From NCBI RefSeq assembly GCF_000760935.2, contig NZ_CP049744.1, forward strand, positions 4,309,501 through 4,373,500: a DNA stretch of 64,000 nucleotides, in the 5' to 3' direction. The stretch's first letter is position 1. Each line of letters opens with the position of its first letter. Shown here piece by piece: positions 55,288-64,000 of the stretch. Source of the DNA: Rhodococcoides fascians A25f (GTDB lineage Bacteria; Actinomycetota; Actinomycetes; Mycobacteriales; Mycobacteriaceae). Below the pieces are notes generated by a model. The model was not told where the DNA came from and searched no databases. It saw nothing but the letters and a program-made list of their open reading frames with translations. Position numbers and translations under genes: made by a program.

Positions 55288-56261
55288 TCGCGTGGTCTGT
55301 AGCGCTCGGCGATTGCAAGGGCCCGGCCGTACAGACCATCCCGCAACGACTGCGGCCCCAGGACTTCCGCGTCGGTACCGAGTTGCCACAGAGCCCACTC
55401 AGCGTGCCGCGCATCCTGGAAAGTCATGTTCATTCGCAACCGACCGTCACCGTCGAGATCCTCGTCGGTGACGGTCAATGCAGTGTCTGCCAGTTCTTCC
55501 CGGCGCCTCGGGTCGATGAGCGCCGACACCGTCACAGGGGTGCCGCCGTTCCTGAATCGGGTGCTGCGCTCGTGCCACATCCGGTCGAGATGCACGCTGT
55601 CCGGCCGTTGGGCCGGCTCGAGAAGCACCTCGGCGTCCTGCACCCGCGAAAGTCGGTAGGTGCGGTCTTCGCCGTCTCGGGTCGCCAGCAGGTAGCTCCG
55701 GCTTCGCACTGCGACCAAGCCGACAGGATCCACCGTGCGCCACTGCGCATCTCGGTCGTTCGGCGCGTAGAGAATCCGGAGCTTTCTGCCGTCGAACACG
55801 GCCCTGCGAACGGAGTCCATGATGGGAGCGGGTATCTGCTCGGTGACAACCCGGCGAGACAGAAGGTCTGTCTCCGGCTCGATGAGTAGCCGGCGAGCGG
55901 CAGTACGCGCGGTGTCGTGATGGCCGTCGGGCAACGCGTCCATCACCTTTCGGAGCGCTGACACCACTCCGGATCCGAGGCCGAGCGCGTGATCTCCGCC
56001 GTTCGATCCCACTGCAGCCAGTAGCGACAGGGTCTCATCGTGGTTGAGGCCCGGAAATTCGGTCCTGAAGCCAGGCAGTAGCGCGAACCCTCCCAGCCTG
56101 CCGCGCTCGGCGTAGACAGGGACGCCCGCAGTCGACAGAGCGTCGATGTCGCGGAGGACGGTTCGAGTCGACACTTCCAGTTCGACGGCGAGAGCATCGG
56201 CCGTCATTCGGCCGCGCTGGCGCAACAGAAGCACCAGCGAGACCAACCTGTCCGCACGCAT
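55251..56261 (-). CDS. HTH/WYL-domain transcriptional regulator (YafY type)
   Basis: 336 aa. The N-terminal DeoR-like winged HTH reads MRADRLVSLVLLLRQRGRMTA then STRTVLRDIDALSTAGVPVYAERG. The WYL domain (about 140-215) is followed by the C-terminal WCX part. WYL domains sense small ligands or nucleic acids. ATG 56261 is chosen because the HTH begins there. Divergent from the RidA gene across 96 bases, so RidA is the likely target. The 3' end overlaps the permease gene by 37 bases. Confidence 0.92.
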   Translation of the reverse strand: MRADRLVSLVLLLRQRGRMTADALAVELEVSTRTVLRDIDALSTAGVPVYAERGRLGGFALLPGFRTEFPGLNHDETLSLLAAVGSNGGDHALGLGSGVVSALRKVMDALPDGHHDTARTAARRLLIEPETDLLSRRVVTEQIPAPIMDSVRRAVFDGRKLRILYAPNDRDAQWRTVDPVGLVAVRSRSYLLATRDGEDRTYRLSRVQDAEVLLEPAQRPDSVHLDRMWHERSTRFRNGGTPVTVSALIDPRRREELADTALTVTDEDLDGDGRLRMNMTFQDARHAEWALWQLGTDAEVLGPQSLRDGLYGRALAIAERYRPRDQASANASTGEI

Positions 56262-56357
56262 GCGCGAACGGTACCGAAATACACGACAGAGGGTGTCGTG
56301 TATCGCTGTCAATCTTGCTTCGTACTGATCGGAAACGAACGAGACGGAGACGAAGAT

Positions 56358-56753
56358 ATGGAAAGAACTGCAGTCGACCCGGTGAACTGGTCGGTCGCTC
56401 TGGGCTTTCACCAGGGCGAGCTGGTCACCGGACCCACCAGGACCCTCTACTGCTCCGGGCAGACCTCGACGAACAGCGACGGCACGCCCGTGCACGAGGG
56501 AGACATGGGCGCGCAGCTGACGCTGAGTCTCGACAATCTGGACGCAGTGTTGGCGGGGGCCGAGATGTCGATCTCGAACGTGGTGAGGCTGGGCGTGTAC
56601 ACCACCGACGTCGACCTCCTGTTCCAGCACTACGGCGTACTCATGGCGAGACTGGGAGCAGCAGGAGTTGCGCCGACCACGACGATGCTGGGGGTGGCCA
56701 GGTTGGCAATCCCAGGTCAGATGATCGAAATCGACGCCATCGCCGTGGGTTGA
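56358..56753 (+). CDS. RidA family protein (enamine/imine deaminase-like)
   Basis: 131 aa. It has the Rid fold core LDNLDAVLAGAEMSISNVVRLGVYTTDVD and the C-terminal TTTMLGVARLAIPGQMIEIDAIA. The Arg that binds the carboxylate in RidA enzymes (usually in a P-x-R-x motif near the end) appears as GVARLA, shifted, so deaminase activity is uncertain. ATG 56358 is preceded by GGAGACGAAG. Controlled probably by the divergent WYL regulator. Confidence 0.87.
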   Translation: MERTAVDPVNWSVALGFHQGELVTGPTRTLYCSGQTSTNSDGTPVHEGDMGAQLTLSLDNLDAVLAGAEMSISNVVRLGVYTTDVDLLFQHYGVLMARLGAAGVAPTTTMLGVARLAIPGQMIEIDAIAVG

Positions 56754-56761
56754 CGCCCGCC

Positions 56762-57757
56762 TCAGACCTCGCTGTCGAGTTGCGCCATCTGAGACTCTGC
56801 GTAGCGGGTGCCGGCAACTGCATCCGTCGGCACGGCCGTCTCGATTCGGGCCACCTCATCGGGGCTCAACGAGATATCCTCAGCAGCAATGGTTTCCATC
56901 AACCGCTCGACCGAGCGGGCACCGATCACCGGGACGATGTCGTCACCACGAGACATGACCCAGGCGATGGCCAACTGCGCGACGGTGATGCTGCGGTCGT
57001 CGGCGATCTCGGCGAGTAGTTCCACCAACTCGACGTTCCGGGTGAGGTTCTCCCCCTGAAATCGCGGGCTGTGCGCCCGGAAATCGTCGGCGGACAGTGG
57101 CTTGTGAGCTCGAAACGTGTTGCTGAGCAAACCACGTGAGAGCACGCCGTACGCCGTGATTCCGACGCCGAGTCCACGCGCGGTATCGAGGATGTCTGCC
57201 TCGATACCGCGCGAGACGATGGAGTATTCGATCTGGAGATCGCTGATCGGGTGCACCGCTGCCGCTCGCCGCAGTGTTTCGCTACCGATCTCGGACAGAC
57301 CGATGTGGCGGACGTAGCCCGCCTCGATCATCTCGGCAATGGCACCGACGGTGTCCTCGATCGGCACCCGTGGATCGAGTCGAGCCGGCCGGTAGACGTC
57401 GACGTGATCCACACCCAGCCGCTGCAACGTGTAGCCGAGCGAACTCTTGACGCTCTCCGGTCGGCCGTCGAAGCCGAGCCATCCACCGTCGGGCCCGCGC
57501 AGAGCTCCGAATTTCACCGACAGCACGACGTCGTCTCGGTTGCGCTCTTTCAGTGCCCTTCCGATCAGCATCTCGTTGTGACCGGCACCGTAGAAGTCAC
57601 CGGTGTCGACAAGGTCGACGCCTGCGTCGACAGCGGCATGGATGGTGCGGATCGATTCCCGGTCGTTCGATTCGCCGTACGCACCGGACATCCCCATCGC
57701 GCCGAGGCCGATACGCGAGACGGTGGGTCCGGACTTTCCCAGTTGTGTTCTGTTCAT
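56762..57757 (-). CDS. Aldo/keto reductase with altered catalytic tetrad
   Basis: 331 aa TIM barrel. Asp51, Tyr56 (DFYGAGHNE) and Lys82 (SVKFG) of the AKR tetrad are present, but the usual catalytic His in the YxxHRxD segment is missing: the protein reads VDVYRPARLDP. The NADPH motif GARSVERLMETI is intact. ATG 57757. Divergent from the XRE regulator across 101 bases. It likely reduces aldehydes or ketones, perhaps with altered rate. Confidence 0.9.
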   Translation of the reverse strand: MNRTQLGKSGPTVSRIGLGAMGMSGAYGESNDRESIRTIHAAVDAGVDLVDTGDFYGAGHNEMLIGRALKERNRDDVVLSVKFGALRGPDGGWLGFDGRPESVKSSLGYTLQRLGVDHVDVYRPARLDPRVPIEDTVGAIAEMIEAGYVRHIGLSEIGSETLRRAAAVHPISDLQIEYSIVSRGIEADILDTARGLGVGITAYGVLSRGLLSNTFRAHKPLSADDFRAHSPRFQGENLTRNVELVELLAEIADDRSITVAQLAIAWVMSRGDDIVPVIGARSVERLMETIAAEDISLSPDEVARIETAVPTDAVAGTRYAESQMAQLDSEV

Positions 57758-57858
57758 GTCGTCCACTGTGCGTTCCCGACGAGAATTGCGGCAGAGAGCA
57801 GTTGTCGGAGGACTGCCGATCCCTGGCTCGAACCGGCGACGAGGCGCACACTCGATAC

Positions 57859-58710
57859 GTGGAACGTGACGAACTGGCCGATTTTCTCCGACGACGTCGG
57901 GAACTTCTGACTCCCGGCGACGTAGGTGTTGCACCGGGACCGCGCCGCCGCACGCCCGGACTGCGTCGTGACGAGGTGGCACTGCTGGCCGGGATGTCCA
58001 CCGACTACTACACCCGCCTCGAACAACGCCGCGGGCCGCATCCGTCGACTCAGATATTGAGTGCGCTGGCCCGCGCCCTGAGGTTGGACGACGACGAGCG
58101 AGACCATCTCTTCATCCTGGCCGGCCAATCACCGCCGACGCGGATGGGTGCGGACAAACACGTCGGCCCCGGCCTGATGCACCTGCTGACCAAGCTCGAC
58201 GACACTCCCGCCTGCGTGGTGACAGACCTCGGTGAGATCGTGGCGCACAATGCGATGTACCTCGCGCTGGCCGAGGACCCGCGCAGGTACACCGGGCTCG
58301 ACAAGTACGTGGTGTGGCGTTGGTTCACCGATCCCGGCACGCGCCGCAACTTCGTTCGCGAGGACTGGGATCGGATGGGCCACAAGCACGTCGCCGATCT
58401 TCGAGCAGTGTCGGCCAGGCGAGCAGGCGATCCTGAGGTCGCTGTACTGGTCGAGGGTCTACGCGCCGCCAGTTCCGAGTTCGAGACGATTTGGAGCGAG
58501 CACCGAGTCGCATACAAGACGTCGGCGTCCAAACGCTTCGTGCATCCCGAACTCGGCGTGATCGCCGTCCACTGCGAGACCCTCGTGACTCAGAAAGAGG
58601 GCCAACATCTCCTGGTCTATTCGCCGCAACCGGGAACCGATGCCCGCGAGAAATTGAATCTGCTCGGCGTCATCGGCACTCAGCAACTGGATGCGACTCT
58701 CGCCGAGTAG
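57859..58710 (+). CDS. XRE family regulator with MmyB-like ligand domain
   Basis: 283 aa. The N-terminal HTH (about 5-75) has TPGLRRDEVALLAGMSTDYYTRLEQRRGPHPS. The C-terminal MmyB-like PAS domain includes VVTDLGEIVAHNAMYLAL and VVWRWFTDP. Members often control adjacent oxidoreductases, here the divergent aldo/keto reductase. GTG 57859 is chosen from the homology start; the upstream in-frame extension lies inside the neighbour. Ends 4 bases from the egtD stop. Confidence 0.9.
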   Translation: MERDELADFLRRRRELLTPGDVGVAPGPRRRTPGLRRDEVALLAGMSTDYYTRLEQRRGPHPSTQILSALARALRLDDDERDHLFILAGQSPPTRMGADKHVGPGLMHLLTKLDDTPACVVTDLGEIVAHNAMYLALAEDPRRYTGLDKYVVWRWFTDPGTRRNFVREDWDRMGHKHVADLRAVSARRAGDPEVAVLVEGLRAASSEFETIWSEHRVAYKTSASKRFVHPELGVIAVHCETLVTQKEGQHLLVYSPQPGTDAREKLNLLGVIGTQQLDATLAE

Positions 58711-58714
58711 ATCG

Positions 58715-59683
58715 CTACGCACCCTTGCGCGCGAGGATGAGCGCGAAGCGCGATTCTGCATCGGTCCACAGATGGTCGACGTCGAATCCCGCGGCGGCGA
58801 GTTCTTCGGTGATGCCTTCCGGTCGAAACTTCGCCGAGATTTCGGTGCGCAGATCCTCACCCGCGTCGAAGTGCACGTGCAGATCGAGATCGGCGAGATA
58901 CACCTCCTGCGGCGACGAGGCACGTAGCCGCATCTCGATCCACTCCTGCTCGGCATTCCAGAGCGCAACGTGCTCGAACGCGTCGGCATCGAAGTTTCCG
59001 CGCAGGCGAGAATTGATCACCGACAACACGTTTCGATTGAACTCCGCCGTCACCCCGGCCGCGTCGTCGTACGCCGGAACGAGAACCTTCGGGTCGATGA
59101 CCAGCCCGACACCGAGCAGCAGGTGTTCGCCGGGATCGAGCGCGTCGGCGATGGCCTTCAGAAATTCCTCGCGCTCCTCGGGGATGAGGTTGCCCAGGGT
59201 GCCGCCGAGGAACGCGATGGTGCGTGAGTGACCCGCGGGCAGATTGTGCAGCGTGTCGGTGAAATCACTGACGATGCCGTGCACCTCGAGAGCGGGGAAC
59301 TCCTGCGCGATCTGCTCGATGGCTCCCTCGAGCGCCGTGACGGATACATCTTGCGGCACATAGTTTTTCAGTGATCCGTGTTTGACCCCTGCAGCGAGCA
59401 GAATCTTCGTCTTCTCCGACGAGCCCGAGCCCAACTCGATCAACATCGTCGATTCGGTTGCCTCGGCGATGTCGAGGGCATGTTCTTCGAGGAGCGCCCG
59501 CTCGGTGCGGGTCGGGTAGTACTCCGGCAGCACGGTGATCTGCTCGAACAACTCGCTACCCAACGCGTCGTAGAAGTACTTGGGCGAGAGCCACTTCGGC
59601 GAAGACGTCAACCCGTCCCGCACATCCTTGCGCAATTCGTCCACCAGTGCTGTGTCTGCGAGGTGTACCTCGACAGTGCTCAT
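58715..59683 (-). CDS. egtD: L-histidine N(alpha)-methyltransferase EgtD
   Basis: 322 aa. SAM-binding motif IELGSGSSEKT, the segment YYPTRTERALLEEH, FLGGTLGNL and the histidine-binding region ending in EMRLRA. It trimethylates histidine to hercynine, the first step of ergothioneine synthesis. ATG 59683 overlaps egtC by four bases. Confidence 0.96.
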   Translation of the reverse strand: MSTVEVHLADTALVDELRKDVRDGLTSSPKWLSPKYFYDALGSELFEQITVLPEYYPTRTERALLEEHALDIAEATESTMLIELGSGSSEKTKILLAAGVKHGSLKNYVPQDVSVTALEGAIEQIAQEFPALEVHGIVSDFTDTLHNLPAGHSRTIAFLGGTLGNLIPEEREEFLKAIADALDPGEHLLLGVGLVIDPKVLVPAYDDAAGVTAEFNRNVLSVINSRLRGNFDADAFEHVALWNAEQEWIEMRLRASSPQEVYLADLDLHVHFDAGEDLRTEISAKFRPEGITEELAAAGFDVDHLWTDAESRFALILARKGA

Positions 59684-60429
59684 GTGTGCTCCTCTTCGTC
59701 GAGACGGGAAACGGTGAACTCCGATGCCGTGGCAACGACAAGACTGCGGTCGTCGATGTGCGTCCAGTCGGAACTGTCGTCGGTCGGTTCGGATGCGATG
59801 GTGACGGCGTCATCGGAACGACGCACCGACAATGCGTGATGCACTGCGGTGGCGTACATGTTCTCCCCATCGCCGAGCAGAAAGTTGAGCCTGGACCCGG
59901 GCGCGCGCGCTTCGATGCGCCGAACCAACGCGGCAAGGGCTGCCGGCGGGGCGAGAGTGTCGAGTAACTGCCGCAACACGATCCAGACTGCGGCTGCGTC
60001 GGTCGGAGCAGGCAACGTGAGTGCATCGACGGCCGGCACCTCGGACCACAGGTCGGTCAGCGAGTGGGGCCAGCCGCGAACCACACCGTTGTGACTGAAC
60101 GCCCAACGGCCGTCGGTGAACGGCGCGCAGGCAGACCGTTCCACCGGCATTCCTACCGTGGCCGATCGTACGGCGGCGATCACCGACGTCGAATGGAGCT
60201 GCGGCAGAACATCATCGACCGCCGAGTCGGTCCAAATGGGCATCGGATTGCGGTAGCTGCGCACCGAACCGTCCTGCCACCAGGCCACGCCGAACCCGTC
60301 GGCGTTGATTGTGCCCCCGCCGCGCATGTCGTTCGGGGCGTACGACTGCACACGTAAACTGTGTTCACCGTCGGTGAGCACTCCCCCGACGGACGTGCGG
60401 GGGCCGAGATACCCCAGGTGACGGCACAT
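59680..60429 (-). CDS. egtC: Gamma-glutamyl hercynylcysteine sulfoxide hydrolase EgtC
   Basis: 249 aa, class II glutamine amidotransferase fold. It starts MCRHLGYLG, so Cys2 becomes the N-terminal nucleophile after Met removal. AFSHNGVVRGW and DAAAVW also fit. It removes the gamma-glutamyl group after EgtB. ATG 60429 is one base from the egtB stop region. Confidence 0.95.
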   Translation of the reverse strand: MCRHLGYLGPRTSVGGVLTDGEHSLRVQSYAPNDMRGGGTINADGFGVAWWQDGSVRSYRNPMPIWTDSAVDDVLPQLHSTSVIAAVRSATVGMPVERSACAPFTDGRWAFSHNGVVRGWPHSLTDLWSEVPAVDALTLPAPTDAAAVWIVLRQLLDTLAPPAALAALVRRIEARAPGSRLNFLLGDGENMYATAVHHALSVRRSDDAVTIASEPTDDSSDWTHIDDRSLVVATASEFTVSRLDEEEHT

Positions 60430-61734
60430 TCAGCTGGGCTCGACGTCGCGGGCCAGCCGGAAGCCGCTGAAGATCTGCCGGCGAATCGGGTGGTCCCAGT
60501 TACGGAACGTGCCTCGACACGCCACCTCGTCGGTGCCGAACGAGCCGCCGCGCAACACCTTGTAATCGCCTCGCAGAAACACCTCGGAGTATTCGGCGTA
60601 GGGGAACGCCTCGAATCCGGGGTACGGCTCGAAGTCCGACGACGTCCATTCCCAGACGTCACCGATGAGTTGGTGCACGCCGTCGGCAGACACACCGTCC
60701 GGGTACGCGCCCACGTCCGCCGGTTCGAGGTGCCGCTGATTCAGATTGGTATGCGCCGCCGTGGGTTCGGCGTCGCCCCACGGGTAGGCACGGCTGGTAC
60801 CGGTCTTGGCATCGAAGCGCGCGGCCTTCTCCCACTCCGCCTCCGTCGGTAGGCGCTTGCCCGCCCACCGGGCGTACGCGTCGGCCTCGAACCAGCACAC
60901 GTGAACGACGGGTTGGTGCGGACGCACCGGACGGCGCACCCCGAAGCTACTACGCCACCAGGTGCCGTCGGAATCGCGCTCCCAGAACTGCGGAGCGCTG
61001 AGATCGGCCTCGACGCGGTGCTGCCACCCCTTCTCGGTCCACAGATCGCGGCGTCGGTATCCGCCGTCCTCGATGAACTCGACGAACTGTGCGTTGGTGA
61101 TCGGGGCGCGGTCCATCGCGAACGTCGGCACGTGTACCGGGTGGGCCGGACGTTCGTTGTCCAGCGCCCACGGGTCGAGTGAGGTGCCCATCGAGAACGA
61201 CCCACCGGAGATGATCGCCTCACCCGCCACCTGAACCGCAGACGACGGCGGCGCAGGGGCGGCGAGAACAGCGGGCCCCGAGCGTAATTGATGCGTCGCC
61301 AGCATGGTCTCGTCGTGTTGCTGCTCGTGCTGCGCGATCATGCCGAACGCGAATCCATGCTTCTCGACCGGCCTGCCCGCAAATGTGCTGCGGTCGAGCA
61401 CGTCCCAGGCCTTGTCTCGAACGGTCTGCACGTAGACGCGCGCCTCGTCGGGAGTGAGCAACGGAAGCGACGTTCGTGAAGAACGCGAGTGCTTGAACGC
61501 GTCGTACAGCTCGTCGATATCGGGACGCACTGGGTCACGGCCACCGACGTCGCGAACCAGCCAGAGTTCTTCCTGACTCCCGATGTGCGCGAGATCCCAG
61601 ACCAGCGGGCTCATCAACGGCGAATGCTGCGCCATCAGTTCGGTTTCGTCCACGCAATCGGTGAGTGCTGCACTACGGGCGCGGCTGCGTGTGAGGACCG
61701 TTTCGATCCTGTTCCTGAGTTGTTCGGCGCTCAC
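60430..61734 (-). CDS. egtB: Ergothioneine sulfoxide synthase EgtB
   Basis: 434 aa. The N-terminal DinB-like part holds the iron histidines (WDLAHIG, and HEQQHDE). The C-terminal FGE-sulfatase domain begins ISGGSFSMGTSLDPWALDNE and ends FSGFRLARDV. It joins hercynine to gamma-glutamylcysteine with oxygen. GTG 61734 overlaps the egtA stop by four bases; the in-frame extension upstream lies inside egtA. Confidence 0.96.
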   Translation of the reverse strand: MSAEQLRNRIETVLTRSRARSAALTDCVDETELMAQHSPLMSPLVWDLAHIGSQEELWLVRDVGGRDPVRPDIDELYDAFKHSRSSRTSLPLLTPDEARVYVQTVRDKAWDVLDRSTFAGRPVEKHGFAFGMIAQHEQQHDETMLATHQLRSGPAVLAAPAPPSSAVQVAGEAIISGGSFSMGTSLDPWALDNERPAHPVHVPTFAMDRAPITNAQFVEFIEDGGYRRRDLWTEKGWQHRVEADLSAPQFWERDSDGTWWRSSFGVRRPVRPHQPVVHVCWFEADAYARWAGKRLPTEAEWEKAARFDAKTGTSRAYPWGDAEPTAAHTNLNQRHLEPADVGAYPDGVSADGVHQLIGDVWEWTSSDFEPYPGFEAFPYAEYSEVFLRGDYKVLRGGSFGTDEVACRGTFRNWDHPIRRQIFSGFRLARDVEPS

Positions 61735-62987
61735 ACCGATTCCTTTCGAGTGTGGAATTCCCGCGTCGCAGAGTCGAATTCGCTCGGGGGCTCGCCGGAG
61801 TGACATCGGCGAGCGGCTGCCGACAGGTTGTCGGCGTGCTCGCCGCCGAACTCCGCCGCGAGGTTCAGCAATTCGGTTGCGGCCGAGCGGAGATCGCGGT
61901 CGCCCAGCCCGACGCGCGCCGCGTCGATCCAACGTCCGGCGGTCCCTGCTCCGATCTCGGTGGCGCGAGCCACCAGCTCGGGTGTCGACAACAGCGCCTC
62001 GAACGCCGCCGCAGGAACCACCCACTGCCCGTCCGGCTGGGCATCGAGGTAACGGATCTCGAGGTGACCACACGCTCGAACCTGAGGGAAGAGGGTGGTC
62101 AGGTGATAGTCGAGATCCCCGTATGTGGGGGCGCGCCCGACGACGCCCGGATCGGCCAACCATTGTGCGAACGTCGTACCCGCGGGCGCTTCCCAGTTCT
62201 GGTCGACGCCCTGTATGCAGAGCAGCGGCACGTCGAGAGCCCACCGTGCGTAGTCGGCAATCGGGTCTCCGGTAGCGGGAACCGCGGTTCTGCTGGAATC
62301 CGTTCTACTGGAATCGAGTTCGAGCCACGTCCGCATGCGCTGGGACGCCCATACTCCTTCGGGGGCTCCCTCGAGCTCCGGGGATCGGGCGAAGGCCGCC
62401 ACGAAGGCCGGGCCGATGACGTGGAGCATTCGCCAACGCGCCGCAACCTCGGCTCGATCACGACCGGCGTCGACACTCACCTGCGCGGCAGCCGTGTTGC
62501 ACATCATCAATTTGCCATAGGGCCCGATGGTGGTGAATCGGTTCTCCATCGCGCAGTATCTCGGCAGGACGAGGAGTCGTTCCGGAGCACGCGCGGTATC
62601 GGCCGGAACCGCCAGGATGTCGATACCGGAGCCGTCGAGCATGTCTCGCAACAACCGGGCATCGGCGTCGAGCATCGGTGCGAGATCGGAAACGGATGTA
62701 TAAGGCGAACTGGACAATTCGACTTGGCCGCCGGGTTCGACGGTGACCATACTTCCGCCCGGCAACGTCAGGGCGGGTGACTCGGGGGCGATACTGCGCG
62801 GGGAGTGGTCACCGAGTGCAGCTGCCAGCAAAGAGAGGCTGGGACGCGTTCCGTCGTCGAGGGCGGTGAGCCACTCGAGTTCGGCACCGATCAGCGTCGG
62901 TGGACCCAGCTTGAAACACACTTTCGACACGTACGCCTCGGCTGCTGGGCGTGTGCTCAGCTCGAGGGATTTCTCGTTCGACGACAC
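61731..62987 (-). CDS. egtA: Glutamate-cysteine ligase EgtA
   Basis: 418 aa, GCS2-type ligase. The nucleotide/glutamate region GAELEWLTAL, VEPGGQVELSSSP, MMCNTAAAQVSVD and HLEIRYLDAQP are typical. It makes gamma-glutamylcysteine for EgtB. GTG 62987 with GAAGGAAAAA before it. First gene of egtABCD. A short repeat SSRTDSSRT (about 228-236) looks like a local duplication. Confidence 0.94.
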   Translation of the reverse strand: MSSNEKSLELSTRPAAEAYVSKVCFKLGPPTLIGAELEWLTALDDGTRPSLSLLAAALGDHSPRSIAPESPALTLPGGSMVTVEPGGQVELSSSPYTSVSDLAPMLDADARLLRDMLDGSGIDILAVPADTARAPERLLVLPRYCAMENRFTTIGPYGKLMMCNTAAAQVSVDAGRDRAEVAARWRMLHVIGPAFVAAFARSPELEGAPEGVWASQRMRTWLELDSSRTDSSRTAVPATGDPIADYARWALDVPLLCIQGVDQNWEAPAGTTFAQWLADPGVVGRAPTYGDLDYHLTTLFPQVRACGHLEIRYLDAQPDGQWVVPAAAFEALLSTPELVARATEIGAGTAGRWIDAARVGLGDRDLRSAATELLNLAAEFGGEHADNLSAAARRCHSGEPPSEFDSATREFHTRKESV

Positions 62988-63132
62988 TTTTTCCTTCTTT
63001 CCGCACTCACCACGTTCTTCGCTACCGAACGTACCCAGCTGCGGGGATCGAAAACGCCGTGATCCCGCGTCGTATCGAGGCTACCGATTGTGCAACCCTG
63101 ATGCCGAGAGTTCGTGACAGGAAGGACGACCG

Positions 63133-64000
63133 ATGCTCGATCAGGACCGCATTCGCAGCGACACCCCCGGTGCGTCGGGTCGGGTATTCCTCGACAGCGC
63201 CGGCTCCTCGTTGCCGCCGACCGTCGTCGTCGACACCGCCGTTGCGCACCTGCGCCGGGAAGCGGAAATCGGTGGCTATCGGGCCGCAACCGAACGAGCG
63301 AACGACCTCGCCGCAGTGAAGACATCGATCGGAACGTTGATCGGGGCTTCGGCGTCGAGCATCGCTCTGAGCGACTCCGCGACGCGTGCCTGGACCGACT
63401 TCTTCTACTCGGTGCCGCTCTCCCCCGGTGATCGAATCCTGCTGTGCGAGGCCGAATACGCCAGCAACGCGATCTCCGCCCTCCATCGCGCCGAGGTCAC
63501 CGGAGCGATCGTCGAGGTGATTCCGAGCGACGAGTCGGGACGAATCGACGTCGACGCGCTGGCAACCATGCTCGACGATCGCGTGAAGCTGGTCTCGGTG
63601 GTGCACGCACCCACCAACGGCGGTCTGATCAACCCCGCCCGCGCCGTCGCAGATCTCGCCCACCGACACGGTGCCCTGGTACTGCTCGACGCCTGCCAGT
63701 CCATGGGGCAGATGCGCGTCGACGTCGCCGAGCTCGATGTCGACGCTCTGTCCGCCACCGGACGCAAATGGCTTCGTGGCCCGCGCGGAACCGGATTTCT
63801 CTACCTGCGTCCAGGATTGGCGTCGACGCTGCATCCACCGGCCCTCGACTTGCACAGCGCTCAATGGGAAGACACGTCCACCTACCGAATGGCCGACGAC
63901 GCCACGCGATTCGAGTTCTGGGAATGCGACGTCGCGGCCAGGCTCGCACTCGGTGCCGCCGTCGACTACCTACTCGACCTCGGTATCGACCACGTCGAAG
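63133..64000 (+). CDS. Class V aminotransferase-fold PLP enzyme, EgtE candidate (runs off window)
   Basis: 289 codons are visible. It has FLDSAGSSLPP at the start, the cofactor Asp in LLDACQSMGQ and the PLP lysine in SATGRKWLRGPRGTGF. The sequence EIGGYRAA near residue 46 resembles EgtE, the lyase that releases ergothioneine, and the gene is divergent from egtA by 145 bases. Class V cysteine-desulfurase-like enzymes are alternatives. ATG 63133 follows GAAGGA. In mycobacteria egtE is in line with egtA-D; here it is on the opposite strand. Confidence 0.8.
   Translation, partial: MLDQDRIRSDTPGASGRVFLDSAGSSLPPTVVVDTAVAHLRREAEIGGYRAATERANDLAAVKTSIGTLIGASASSIALSDSATRAWTDFFYSVPLSPGDRILLCEAEYASNAISALHRAEVTGAIVEVIPSDESGRIDVDALATMLDDRVKLVSVVHAPTNGGLINPARAVADLAHRHGALVLLDACQSMGQMRVDVAELDVDALSATGRKWLRGPRGTGFLYLRPGLASTLHPPALDLHSAQWEDTSTYRMADDATRFEFWECDVAARLALGAAVDYLLDLGIDHVE

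Overview
The window looks like a chromosomal segment of a high-G+C actinomycete of the order Mycobacteriales, most likely Rhodococcus or a close relative. The evidence is frequent GTG starts, four-base ATGA/GTGA gene overlaps, a WhiB protein, a mycofactocin locus, an ergothioneine cluster, and a core block (prs, glmU, TetR, mfd, mazG, lpqU, eno, ftsB, DUF501, ppx) in the order I recall for Mycobacterium tuberculosis Rv1017c-Rv1026. I see no insertion sequence, phage gene or CRISPR array.

Region 1 (1-21.6 kb) is accessory and catabolic. It holds a broken-off short-chain dehydrogenase, a TetR regulator with an enoyl-CoA hydratase, an isochorismatase-like hydrolase, two near-duplicate cytochrome P450 genes around their own ferredoxin reductase and 3Fe-4S ferredoxin, and a multidrug-type MFS exporter. 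These are followed by an alpha-methylacyl-CoA racemase, a small VOC (extradiol-type) protein, a PF04909-type amidohydrolase, a zinc alcohol dehydrogenase and an HSL-type esterase. The 4-hydroxy-2-oxovalerate aldolase / acylating acetaldehyde dehydrogenase pair normally ends meta-cleavage pathways. A second MFS exporter with its own TetR, a DUF3500 lipoprotein and a WhiB regulator close the region. Together this suggests uptake or efflux, hydroxylation and CoA-dependent breakdown of a branched or cyclic natural compound; the substrate cannot be read from the sequence.

Region 2 (21.7-26.5 kb) is a mycofactocin locus: mftR divergent from mftA-mftB-mftC-mftD plus a second, tandem mftD-like gene. 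mftE and mftF are not in the window. Mycofactocin is a redox cofactor for alcohol dehydrogenases, so its place beside an oxidative catabolic cluster makes sense.

Region 3 (26.8-50.4 kb) is conserved core with insertions. It contains tRNA-Leu(UAA), a short-chain fatty acid transporter, ppx, DUF501, ftsB, eno and lpqU. An efeUOB iron-uptake operon and a small SNF2-helicase / SWIM / DHFR-like module follow; the module is bracketed by two copies of a 51-bp palindromic-ended repeat. Then come mazG, mfd, three TetR regulators (one of the gamma-butyrolactone-receptor type), an alpha/beta hydrolase, tRNA-Gln(UUG), glmU and prs.

Region 4 (50.5-64 kb) has an unrecognised zinc-ribbon protein and a histidine kinase / response regulator / ABC transporter module. 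After these come a WYL regulator with RidA, an aldo/keto reductase divergent from an XRE regulator, and the ergothioneine operon egtA-egtB-egtC-egtD with a divergent class V aminotransferase cut by the window end.
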